Shown: positions 48,326 through 59,131 of the stretch, piece by piece | Position numbering within the stretch: the first letter of the stretch is position 1 | How the letters are laid out: the number at the start of each line of letters is the position of its first letter | Assembly: GCF_910592395.1 (NCBI RefSeq) | Contig: NC_088326.1 | Span: forward strand, 11,291,001 to 11,355,000 | Origin: Lineus longissimus | Lineage: Eukaryota; Nemertea; Pilidiophora; Heteronemertea; Lineidae | DNA: 64,000 bases | Reading direction: 5' to 3' | Notes under the pieces: generated by a model | Seen by the model: only the letters and a program-made list of their open reading frames with translations | What the model was told of the DNA's origin: nothing | The model's database searches: none | Translations under genes and position numbers: made by a program

Positions 48326-49661
48326 AATGACGACAAGTGGGGCATGAGATATGTTGGCTTTTCGTGCGGGAATGGCTACCAGCAGGACCGTGAATAAGCA
48401 GTGATTTCTCTCAAACCGAAAAATTATTTGGTTATTATTTATTTGTTATTAAATTACTGTTTGTAACACCCTGCACATTATAATCTTGCAGCATTGCTGA
48501 TTTCTACATTCCATTTACATTAAACATCGTAGCAGAACATGCATTTTTCATCAGTCATCGTACAGCAGCGTAGGACACGTCTTCCAGAGGATACTTATTT
48601 CTGTTTCACCGGCACAGTTAGACGAATGCCACATGAAAGACAAACACTTCGGTAAATTGTGCTTTAATTGCATTATTCCTCATCGATTTAATGTTGTTGA
48701 GCTTCTCCTGGGGCTGGCTTAATGTGGCTACCACCTGGGTCTCGCAGCTGTCGAGTTTACTGGCGGCACGAAACAACATCATCTAATGGTGTAGTGGCTG
48801 GGTGGATAACAAACCCGTGGCAATTAGGATAAGGCACATTTTAGTTGTTTTTGGACGTTGTGGAGAAAAGTCGATTTTCGGCAGTCCACTTCATTTTCAA
48901 AATATCTTTCTTGGTGACAATTCACTCAAGATGCTTATCATGTTTGCGTCTATAGTCTGATATCAACTGCGTAGAGGTGTCATTCGACTTCACACTTGCC
49001 GGCCTCTCATGAAACGTTTCACTCGGACTCAGATGAGCTGCCCACTCAGCGCTGCAACCTGAGCATTTCTGACTGACTCCACTTATATATCTGGCCTGCC
49101 TAAAGCCTCACGCTGACTGTGGGTTCGAACAAGGCACCTCCTGACCGCTAACAAAATGTCCGAACTGCAAGTCTACAACGGCTCCTTAATGAATTTCTTT
49201 GCAAATGTTGCCGTTTATGAATAATATCGAGTGGATAAGTATTTGCGTGCTAAAACAAATCTTTTAAATGGAATCGTTCAAGTCTCTACAACCAATTCTT
49301 ACTTCCATGACCACCTTCTGGAGCTACATTTCACCAAACACGATGCACCCCGAAGATGTTTTTCATGGAAATGAAAAACCTCGTGGGTTTCCGAGCCAAG
49401 ACAACCACTCATGTGATATTTCTGCTCAAAAAAACACCTTTGGTTATAACTGACATTTTCTGCGTAATTTATTGATCGGGATCTCATGTGACCTATCGAA
49501 CCAACCTTGCCATCGAACTACATGCTCTTGGAAACTGGGTCAGGGCCTTGAAGTGAGATAATCACCGAATCAGGTTAAAATGAGTACATATGCCATGGAA
49601 TTTGTCATTGTAAAGGAAATAGTCTTCATGAGTGTAAGCTTCAGTGCATTCCCCTGAATCG
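48326..49661. other. non-coding
   Basis: No supported gene, RNA or repeat. Confidence 0.4.
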
Positions 49662-49691
49662 ATGGAGCTCCTGAATAACAGGATGACACAG
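49662..49691 (+). CDS. candidate upstream first exon of the Mab-21-like membrane gene
   Basis: ATG at 49,662 opens ten codons (MELLNNRMTQ) that end at a consensus CAG|GTAAGT donor. A ttttaattgcag acceptor at 50,686 would join it in phase to the open frame upstream of the ATG at 50,738, adding 27 residues to the protein. The phase agreement and strong donor are suggestive. The exon is tiny, however, and the 995-bp intron would contain a diverged family E repeat. The alternative is that the 5' part is untranslated and the ATG at 50,738 is used. Confidence 0.3.
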
Positions 49692-49984
49692 GTAAGTCTG
49701 ATGAGTACATATAAGTCTGAAAATCCGGCAATAAGTCCGTTTGTAGGATAAGTGAGTTACAAGTAAAGGACCATTGGCATTATTAAGGGCAATATTACCC
49801 AGCTGTCGGCTGCCCAGTCATCAACAATTTGCCCCCAAAGAGGAAAAATTCTAAATCTGACTGAATTATCACGCTTTTCCGATGTTGACTTCGATTTGAC
49901 CCGAATAAGCTCTCCACGCATTGATCCTTTCCACACGTGGAACGATGCACTAGTAAGGCGTTTCCTAGAGTTAGGCTCTACCCT

Positions 49985-50215
49985 GTGAACCTCTGAGCCA
50001 AAACCGCAAAGGTAAAAAGTGCAATATCTCGTTAATTAGTGACTTGTTTTCAATAACATTTTTATGGTAGGCCCTCCAACCAAGGATGCATCACATGTCA
50101 TACCGACTTTGATTTGACCTATATACTATACATGTAGCATGTTTCTCAACCAGCATGAATTCCTAACCACCAAATACTAATACGGTGAGCACAATGGCCC
50201 CTGGCCTTTTCATTC
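49985..50215 (+). repeat. long repeat family E, diverged 3' fragment
   Basis: Matches the core and end of the copy at 39,321-40,440: gcaatatctc, atgcatcaca, tttgatttgacct, then ggtgagcacaatggcccctg. Confidence 0.6.
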
Positions 50216-50737
50216 TACTATCTAGGAGCTGGAACAAAATTGGAAAAGCATCGAGCACGTTTGGAGAAATAGTTTACTAATGAACCAGAGGAAGAACAAA
50301 CATACTGCAAAAAAGCCGCCTATTACTTTCAATGGCAAACTGACAGGTATTCTGTAAATTGCCTCATCCACTACCTTTTTGTTATCCGAATTTCTCGCCG
50401 TACTTACGAACGATTCGCCATGTAAATGTACTGTGACATCCTCACAATGGACGCCAATACTGACAGAGAGAATATTCGTGATTACATGTATTTGTCTGCC
50501 TCATTTGGAGAATGAGACATTGGGTGATGTGGATAATGACTAGTAAATGTTTTTACTGAAAACTCCAAGTACCGTTACATTAGGCCCTTGATATCACCAA
50601 TGGTGTCAATGCATAAACCTGACGCGGTGCCACTTCCTAATACTCTTTAGGCACTCAAGGTGTTCAGAAGGCCGTTTTAATTGCAGGTAACGGTAAACCG
50701 TCCGGCCACCCATAGAGAAGAGTTTCATCTCCTGAAG

Positions 50738-53101
50738 ATGGAGCATAAAATTAAACGGCCTGCAACAAAAGCAGAGGAGATCAAGTTCAACAGCCTGATT
50801 GCCACGGTATACCTTAATCCCTGTCTCCTGCTGCAAGAAGAGACAAATCGAGTCCCAAAGGATACGCGCTTTCCTCCGCAGTTGGATGACATCTTGGAGT
50901 CGTTGCACTGTCATCTGCAAACTACTACGGGTATGAACATCGGAAAATTCAATCGGCTCGCTTTGACTGGAGGAGAGTTAACGCTTTGCGGAAGTATGGC
51001 GGAAGGAACAAAAGTCGGAGTGGCGGACGAGTTTGATTTCCAGTATCTACTGACACCTGATAATCTCGTCGCTGAACCAAAGCGACTCCTCAGGACGAAG
51101 CCATGTTCTGGTAACTACGATAGCAGGTCCTTCTTTACTCTGTTTTTGCCAGATGACACTGGATCCACTGCTGAGGTCAAGGCTAGTGAAATACAGGACG
51201 CGTTTCTTGAAAAAGTACATTCAATTATAAATAACATCTTGGACAATGAAGTCAAGAAGGCTGGCCCTGCGGTTAAGATATCGTTTTTGAATGACACAGG
51301 GCATCTGATTAAGATTGATCTAACTCTAGGTCTTCGGTACGATCCTAAGCAACTTACCTATTTGACCGAACTAGCCCAGACTTTGGATGGGCAAGGGCGG
51401 CTTAAGTGTCACTTTGTTGCTGCTCACGACTACTGGAAGATTTGTTTCGTGGACACGGAACAAGATTTGCTGAGAGAGATGATTGAAGCGGATGAATTCA
51501 AGGGAGCTGTTTACCGAATCATCAAGGTAGGCCCTTGACCAGCGATCTCATGAGTTTTCTGGCCAATGACCAATGTCGTGTGTTCAACTCACTCGGAAAT
51601 CACACTCGGTTACTGTACTTGTCCATGTCTATCTGTACAAAACTGAAGATCTTAGCCGAGAATTTTATAAGGATCTTATCGGGATTTTGACATGAGCAGG
51701 CATAAAATCGGTTCATGCACACTTAGCAATAGTTTGCTATCCACTGAATCCACTATCGGGACAAAAATGACAAACCATGCCTACGGCCCTGTAACATTCT
51801 ACAAACGACCCTGTTTTCTCTTTTTTAATTTTCAGCTCCTTCGAGATGAAGCAGACATCAAAGACCCGTATGGTGATGGGATTCTGCCCTCGTACCCCAT
51901 CAAGGTGACCTTCATGGACATTGCCCTCCAGGATCATTTAAAGGGAATCAAGTGGTCTATACAGGACGTCACGTTCCACGTGATCAAAATACTCCGCGAA
52001 GTGGAGAGGCGTGGTCAGAGCCACATCCTGGGCGGACTTTTCATGTTAGAATACGACGTGGTTTCCGAGGCAGACCGGTCGTATCTTGAATGTAGACGAC
52101 TTCTCAACGAGCTAAAAGCTAAGGAACGGTTTTACTGTAATCTTAGATGGCAAATGATATTGTTCATGATTCTCACGTGTATTTGCAATGGCAGTTTCCT
52201 GATGATGTGGTGCTTGGTTGTGGCAACGAAGCACGTCCCGCTTCTACAAGCTCAAATTTTGAACACTATAGCTTGGTTAGTACACAGCCTGTCTGGTGTT
52301 TTTCCAACAACGGCCTTTTTCTATACCATAGAACTATTTTATCTGTGGATTGTAAAATCAGAGTATATCTTTAAAGTGTACCCAGGTTTACCTGTTGTAG
52401 CGGCAGTTGTCTTTATTTTTAACCACATACCACTTCAAGTTGTCCACCTACTCGACGTCAACTATTTGACCTCATATGATTCAACATTATTGGAACGCAA
52501 TGCATCCTACACACCTGATTTGAGGCCAGATATTACTTACACATGGCTTTTGTGGACGGTAACTGCCCTTTCTCTTGGTGTTACTGTGCTCTCTATCATT
52601 TTTTTCAACGCCTTGAAAGGCACTGTGCACAAAAAGGTGTTTATAGTCCTCGATGAAACCCTTCTTAATTTATCCATCCTCCGACCCTACAAATGGAGAT
52701 CACCAAGTAACACATTTTACCCATATATGCCGGAATTTGGAGAATTCAACACTGCGTCCAAACTGCTATATTTCTTTAACATCATCATGTCACTACTCAA
52801 TATATTTTTGACAATTTCGCTTTTAGTTATATTCGAAGGCAGTTTTTACGAGGAGTCCATATTTGACAACCATTTTATTGCTGGTCTCATTGGTTACGGC
52901 AGTATCGTCCAATCGAGCTGTATTGTTGCCCTGCCTTTTATTTTGTATTTCATCCAGGCGATGGTGGCTGGGTCGTCTGTCTATCGGGCACACAAGTGGC
53001 TAGACAAACATGTCCCCGAGCTCATGAGTACGTATACTGAATTGAAAGAAACCAGCCCGTTGGCTTCGAGGGTCGCAGCTAGTGCGGCTGATGATGGCTG
53101 A
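50738..53101 (+). CDS. Mab-21/cGAS-like nucleotidyltransferase fused to a six-pass membrane domain (684 aa)
   Basis: The exons are 50,738-51,526 and 51,836-53,101. Residues about 20-340 form a Mab-21/cGAS-type fold. The nucleotidyltransferase core has the CGSMAEGTKVGVADEFDF signature (G85-S86, E98, D100) and a third acidic residue D194 in LIKIDLTLGL. The helical lobe follows, with VYRIIK-LLRDEAD, PSYPIKVTFMDIAL and SHILGGLF. cGAS-like enzymes with all three acids make cyclic dinucleotides from NTPs in response to nucleic acid or other ligands, while many Mab-21 proteins lack activity. Residues about 367-640 hold six hydrophobic spans (about 368-394, 402-436, 446-469, 497-521, 572-597, 609-640). 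Basic 522-571 and C-terminal loops and an N-glycosylation sequon at N485 suit cytosolic N and C termini. Typical Mab-21 proteins are about 360 residues and soluble. I see no zinc-binding cGAS thumb. The exact product and ligand are unknown. The gene stands alone between repeats. Confidence 0.87.
51527..51835 (+). other. intron of the Mab-21-like membrane gene
   Basis: A 309-bp intron from AAG|GTAGGC to a long pyrimidine tract with TTTTCAG|CTC, phase 0. It falls inside the helix VYRIIK-LLRDEAD at the junction of core and helical lobe, so splicing restores the family fold. If retained, the frame reads three codons (VGP) and stops at 51,536-51,538, giving a truncated core without the membrane part. 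Confidence 0.88.
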
Positions 53102-53165
53102 GGAGAGGTAAAAGGGGTAAAACACGGACAAAAACTTAACGAGGCAAAAAAGGCCAGTTGCTCCC

Positions 53166-53171
53166 AATAAA
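53166..53171 (+). terminator. polyadenylation signal of the Mab-21-like membrane gene
   Basis: AATAAA 64 bp after the stop codon. An 18-bp palindrome GCCTCACATTTGTGAGGC follows at 53,221-53,238. Confidence 0.7.
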
Positions 53172-53238
53172 TGTATTTATATAAAAATTGTGTTGCCTTC
53201 ATTCGTTTGAAAATCATTATGCCTCACATTTGTGAGGC

Positions 53239-54485
53239 TGCCTCGGGAATCGCCAATAGTGGCTACACACTGGCCAGCTATCGGGAGATTAAACGCAGGG
53301 ACATCGTATATTACACAGTATGGTCGTCCATTTTTTATCAAGAAATCTTTAATTAAATCTACAAGTGGATGACAACGCTAAAATTCGTGTGATTTGTGAA
53401 TGAAACAGACAACTCATATGAAAAACTAACACGAGTTGGCAATTTTTCTCGCGTCGAATAGAACATTAAAAAACGTATCAGTTTATTCCGAGGTAAAGAT
53501 TGTGCCACGACAGAATCCTGTCGGGGATAACACAAATAAAATCATTAAGAACAAGACCCACATCAGTGACCGCTTTAGCGCCACCCGTGGTGCCGCCTAA
53601 TGGTGTTAGGCTATCTCCACTCCAATAAACAATCTCGAGACAGACATCATGACCGTTGATTTCTTGTCTAAAAGCTGTAATAAAACTATGAATAATTTAC
53701 CAGTCCTGTCATCATAATTGCTCGTGGATCTTTCCACCTCGAGGCAATGTTGGGTAAATTCTTTTCCTCGCGACAGGTAGAATGGTTGTTACATTAACAA
53801 CAAGAAAACACCGGTTTGTGGACATGTGGACAGACTCATTCCAAGAAGCATTCAGCTACCTCCACGTGTTTTATTGCCTAATTTATGCTCGGAAATGGTC
53901 GGAGCTCGTTCTCGGCTGTCCGAAGGTCGCTGACATGTTGCTGGAAGGGTATTTACCTAAGCAGTGATGGGAACTTTAAACTCTGAACGACGGGGAAACA
54001 CCCACTCCTACTTCCTACTACGTTGGCTGTTCCGTTCAGACCGCTTCTTACGCGCTCTTCCATCAAGAAAACCCTCCGTGTAGCTGGTTCCTGTAGTTTG
54101 GCCATTCCCTTTAGCTCACCTCTAACACGCTCCTGGCCTCCAGACGGCTAGAGAACCAGCAGCTCTCGGGAAACCTCCACTCCCGTATGCTCCACTCCCG
54201 TATGCTGCCACTGGCTGTTCATTTCTGCATGCTTTAGTCTGCTTCAAACCCGCTTTCTCCGTCTCGACGTTCAGAAAATGTCAAGGCACATCAGAAGGCT
54301 TTTCAATCACGCTCTCCCCTCGGCTACCACAAATAATTGCGGCTTCCTAATTGATCCTTGCGGGTGGTACTTGTCAGTTCGGCTTTTTCTAGCAGGGGGC
54401 TACGTCGCGAAAGAAATAGTCATGGATATATCTAGCCAATGGTTCTTTAGGCGCAGTAGAAGTTCCAGCGACCAAGAAGGTCAAG
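53239..54485. other. non-coding
   Basis: No further gene seen. Open frames of 61-72 codons have no domain. Confidence 0.4.
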
Positions 54486-54754
54486 CAGGGGCGTAGCTGG
54501 TGTGGGCAAATGCCCCTCCTCCCCTGAAGTCACAAAAAATATGTTTTTAACCATGATATTGCCTGAAAGTGTCATTTTGCACTCCAGAGAGCCTTCATCT
54601 TGACCCTCACTACAAGCTTTGGATCCACTCCGCCAAGCCGGACTCCCTTACACCAAGGGGAGGGGAGGTTACGGACGGAGTACCTCTGATGGTTCAGAAT
54701 GGAGGGCTTTTTCCTCACCCCTTCCCAAGAGCAAAAATTTTTGCTACGCCCTTG
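54486..54754. mobile_element. short non-autonomous transposon-like repeat with CAGGGGCGTAGC ends
   Basis: The left end CAGGGGCGTAGCTGG and the minus-strand right end CAAGGGCGTAGC are inverted. Such ggcgtagc termini are familiar from hAT-like MITEs in many animals. I could not see a clear 8-bp target duplication. The 96-codon frame across it belongs to the repeat. Confidence 0.5.
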
Positions 54755-55669
54755 TTAAGGTGTTATTCCTTGCTTGGTATTTGTCTACAGAACGGCAATG
54801 TTGAAGTTTTACCAGTTGGAAATTTTCTCGCTAGAGGGGGTAAATGCCTATCGGTGTAAAACTAGCAGGTTAGATATACATGTACCTGTATTTAGTTGTT
54901 CGTTTAGAAGATAACTTCAAAACAAGGTTAGGAGAAGGACGCCTCCCTGAGGATTTATTTAGAAACAAAAACGATCGTCACCCGAGTCGACTTCCTACTT
55001 CCGTTTACTTCAAACAGCCTAACTTCTCTAATTTTGTCAAAGGTTAAGGTCACGAGGCAAAGGTCCCGTATGGTGATGAGGATTGATTCATCGGTTCCCG
55101 CTCGTGACATTTTCTAATGCAGCCGCTGTAACATTCTTAACACGCGAAACATCTACTGTACCCGATGATTGATTGCAACTGAATTCAATTTAAGTGGTAA
55201 TTAAGCATCTGCCTCGTGAGTTGCGCTTTGGGCATTGGAAGACAATTACAGACGAACTATCTCATTTAGGGAGTGCATTATCTTGAGATTCGCATGGGCT
55301 ACTTCGGTATGACGTCTGATTAGTGTGTGTGTGTGTAGGAGGGGAAGGGGGGGGGAGAAAGATAGTGAAACAAACTCCTCTTTATTCACCAATGAGAAAA
55401 AAATCCCTAGCTTGCCGAGAAGCAGGCAGGCTTTTCAACTAGCGTATTGCTAGAGGTATTGTTCAGAGTATGCTAGTACTCGCTCGACTTCTCGAAATTA
55501 CCTCTTGTGCTGGGTTAGCTACGACATCCTGTCACCGGCGGAATTCAGTTGCCAGCAAAGATTGATTGAAATAAATGAGATCAGTGCCCCTTGCGAAACA
55601 AATCAAACCGATTTCCCGGAACGGGCATGAGGAACTGTCAACACCTTGAATGACATCAGGCAGAATTCA
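54755..55669. other. non-coding, with a G-run and TG repeat
   Basis: A (TG)n and G-rich patch at about 55,322-55,357. Nothing else recognised. Confidence 0.4.
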
Positions 55670-56005
55670 GCCCCCGCGCCCCCTCAAAGTAACCAATGGT
55701 GGCCTGATTTTGAGCGCTTTGAGAAGAACTGAAGTTTCCCTTTGCAAATTCCCCCACCCCTCCACGCTGTAACGAAATTGTCAACTGATTTGAGCGCTCT
55801 TGAAGAAGAACTAAACCTTTCCTTGGCAAATTCCCCCACTCCACCAACGTTGTAACCAAACTGTGGCCTGATTGTGATGAGCGCGCTTTAAAAAGAACTA
55901 AATCTTTCCTTAGCGAGTTTCCCCACCTACTCCACGTCGTCACCAAATTGTGACCTGATTTGAGCGTGCTTCAAGAAAAACGAACGCTTTCCTTTGCAAA
56001 TTCAA
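55670..56005. repeat. imperfect tandem repeat of 81-87 bp, four units
   Basis: The word ctgat(t)ttgagcg recurs at 55,704, 55,785, 55,868 and 55,955, and aaattcccccac three times. The minus strand stays open for 96 codons through three units (55,656-55,946), with recurrent WGNSLRKDLVL / WGNLPRKGLVL-like segments, but nothing marks it as a real protein. Confidence 0.75.
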
Positions 56006-56330
56006 TGCATGATTCAAACTCCAATACACAATATTGACAATTTGAATAAATGGCCAAAACGAGCAGTTAGAAAAAATCAATTCTTTTTGTCAGAAAATTA
56101 TGATTAATGCGGACATTTTTATGTTTTCCGTCGGTTTATCTGATTCAGTGGACCAAAATTGATATTTGCGAGTGACTGAAAATTAGACTGGCAGAAGTTT
56201 TCATCAGAAGATTTATGAGAAGAAATCGATTGAGGTTTTTATGTCGTCATTTGGCATACGTGACCTATGAAGATAGCTGGGTGAAAATGTCACTTCGAGT
56301 TTGTTTCGGGGTCAATAATATTCTAAAATA
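56006..56330. other. non-coding
   Basis: AT-rich, nothing recognised. Confidence 0.4.
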
Positions 56331-56388
56331 GGGAGTTTTCGCAGAGCCCCCCCAAACGCACTACGTGAACGCCTATCCCATCGTTCAG
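56331..56388 (+). repeat. foldback MITE family D, single arm
   Basis: TA then GGGAGTTTTCGC, agcccccc, acgtgaacgcctatccca and tcgttcag. This is the left arm of the element at 25,931-26,060 without a matching right arm. Confidence 0.6.
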
Positions 56389-59014
56389 ATCAAACATCGC
56401 CAAAATACTTATCAAATAGTAAGTGAACAGAGTCAGAACTATATCTGCAAAGTGAGAAGTAAAATTTCCAATGATTTCCCGTGAAATTTTCTGTAAATTC
56501 AGCTTTTTTCCTCAATTCTCGGATTTTCCATTGAAAATTCTTCGGAGTCGGTTTTCCCCCCAAAAGCTACTCACGAATGCTGTTTCGTGCGGGTCGATGT
56601 TACCAGGATTTACCATCATAACCTTTGATCAGACTGAAGAACGACGGGAGTCTATGCCTCAGTGCCAGCGGGTTTTATTTAAAGACAGTAGGCCGTGTAT
56701 TGGGCTAGGCCTGAATTCTTTTAAAAGCGAGGTATATAAGGAGCGAAGAACGTCATGGTAAAGGGCGAATGCCTTATTCAATAAACTAAATGTTGCAGCT
56801 ATGAGAGAGTGTAAGCTGAACATGGTGTATCACTTCAACCATAGAGCATCCTCACGAGTAATGAAAAGTTAACTTCATTAATTGTCTCATGGACAAACCG
56901 AATGAAGTATATATCATTAGTAACTTTCTTAATGGTCGTTCTGATCAGTAAACTGCTTCACTAATTAACGATACCGAAGTGCAAACTCGTTAACTACCTA
57001 ACGCCGAGTGTAAACGCTATCGATCATACTAAATCGGGTCTGACACGAATTGAACCACCTTGAACAGTCAGGCATCGGGCTCCCCGTTTTGCGACTTGTC
57101 GCTGCTTCTGACAATCGTTGCTGCTCTATGCTGCGCTCACTCGTGTGACCATGTCGATGACATGTCTTATTATCGCAACTACATTTACAAGTTGCCTCTC
57201 GATTTAGCTGCGTCTTTTCTAAAAATATGTTTGCACAAAAAGCGTTTATCTGTGAATGTCCTTATTTGCTCTATCGATGAACTCCCAATTTGCTTCAATT
57301 GGTCAACACTACGGTAAGATTCAGCTGGATGTCGTTCATGTTTTACATCCTGTACAATGGAATTGACCACGTGTCGGCACGGCTAGACGTAGGCCGTAAT
57401 ATGCTGTCAACCTGGTAGCTAAAGGTATCGGTTTGCCTTAGAAAAATACGTGCTTACTTGGAGAGGAAATTACGTTACAAAAGAAATATACAAAGATATG
57501 TTCATTTTGAGGGGCGTAAGGCCCGCATTTATATTGGCACATAGACTAGTCTGTATTAGTTCTTGATATCGGTGATACCATGATCACTGATCCAATGTGA
57601 AATTGAAAGTGTGAACATTGCGTATTTTACCAAACAAATTAACTATTGTGACTTAAAATATCATGACATAACGTGAAGACTGGGTTCCAAAGAATAGCCA
57701 CGTCACGTATGAATGTTCTAATCCCAAGAACAGCTAAAGATTGGAAAACGTTATTTTAAACTTTATGGTTTTCGCATAACCGTACATTATCTGTCTAATG
57801 ATCTTATTTTAAAACGTACGATTATCTCAAATAAAATGTATTGGTTTGTTTCCAAGTTCGCTAACAGGTAATTTAGCCTGCTTAATGTTTTGAGTAATTA
57901 ATGTCTGCAAAGTGTAAGCACATTCATTTTCTATCGCTCGATTAATAGGAGGTTTATCTCAACAAATCGTCTGCGTGACGGGAATTTAATCACAATGAAA
58001 TATTGACTAAAGAAATTTAATTTGTTCCATTCGGAAAACATCATGACAAATTTCTAACTTTGTTCCATTGGAAAACTGCTAGCATTTGACTATGAATACG
58101 ATAGAGCCCACAAGCAGGAAAGTCTGTAGACGCGTTCACGCCGAGAAATGGGCCAGACGTACGCGAGTACGACTTTTAAGAAAATGGCACAAGAAGATAC
58201 CAATGATACCACTGGATCGTCATGTTCTCTCTCATTCAGCTTTCTCATTGTTTTCGACCAACGCCCTCTGTTTGGATATGATGTAACAACATGCAAATGT
58301 CAAAATGTTCTTTAACGAAAACTATTGGAAGGAAATTCCGAGTGCGTGCATACATGGATGCTGAATAAGCTTCCCATGATGAATGGTCTTGTTGTTAATC
58401 GAATCATCTTCTACGATGTTGGCCCCACCATATTTCAACTGATGTGATGAATTAGATTATGCAGTTCTGCTTCATTTTGGTGTATTCATTGAAAGATCTC
58501 TGCTGCGAGTGAGAAATTCTAGAAGGAAATTATCTTTAATGAGAAATGCCAAAATTCGCGGAATTCGTTTTGGAGTTGTCAGTTGGGTTCAATGTAGCGA
58601 AGGATGATTTACATTATGACAAAATTTTGTTAACTTGACTCTTGACGGTTCGAGTTCGATGGCTTTTTGCTCTTTAGCTTGTGAACACAGCACAAAGGAA
58701 AGAATGATTTTTGGCTTTTCTGTGTTAGCTGCCTTAAGGGGAGCTATAGCAGGAGCTTTATGGTCAAATTGGGGTCTTCATGTGAGGACTTTTCAGATCG
58801 TATTGATTCGTAACTTCCGATGTAGCCATTGCTGCGCTTCCAGACAACGCGCGTCAAGGCGGAGAGAGGATACGGGGGGCAATACCGCTGGAAGTTCAGC
58901 ATTGCAGTATGTGGGCTACTAGCCTTTTTTAAAAAGCAACTAAGAAGTTCGACTCTCCATCCGCTGAAAATACATTCATAATTGCGTACATGTACATCTT
59001 TACATGTATTTATA
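56389..59014. other. non-coding
   Basis: No supported gene, RNA or repeat. Open frames up to 96 codons have no domain. Confidence 0.35.
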
Positions 59015-59131
59015 GGGTATTCGAAAAAGCTCGATGGGTGAACTACTGGATTCACCGGATTATGACTGGTGTTCGATGAGTCATAATCCGGTGAATCCGG
59101 CAGTCCCGTGATCTAGCTTTTTCGAATACCC
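59015..59131. mobile_element. 117-bp foldback repeat
   Basis: The ends GGGTATTCGAAAAAGCT and AGCTTTTTCGAATACCC are perfect inverted repeats. A second inverted pair (ggattcaccggattatgact / agtcataatccggtgaatcc) surrounds an 11-base loop, so nearly the whole unit can fold on itself. It is non-coding. Confidence 0.8.

Noticed and set aside
48163-48345. 60-codon Phe/Val/Cys-rich frame
   Set aside because: It is a low-complexity translation of the A/C-rich simple repeat.
51692-51835. Separate start for a second protein upstream of the membrane exon
   Set aside because: This 48-codon stretch lies in the intron before a strong pyrimidine tract and TTTTCAG acceptor. The family fold is only complete when the two exons are joined.
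54569-54859. 96-codon frame
   Set aside because: It runs through the ggcgtagc-ended repeat at 54,486-54,754 and is a repeat by-product.
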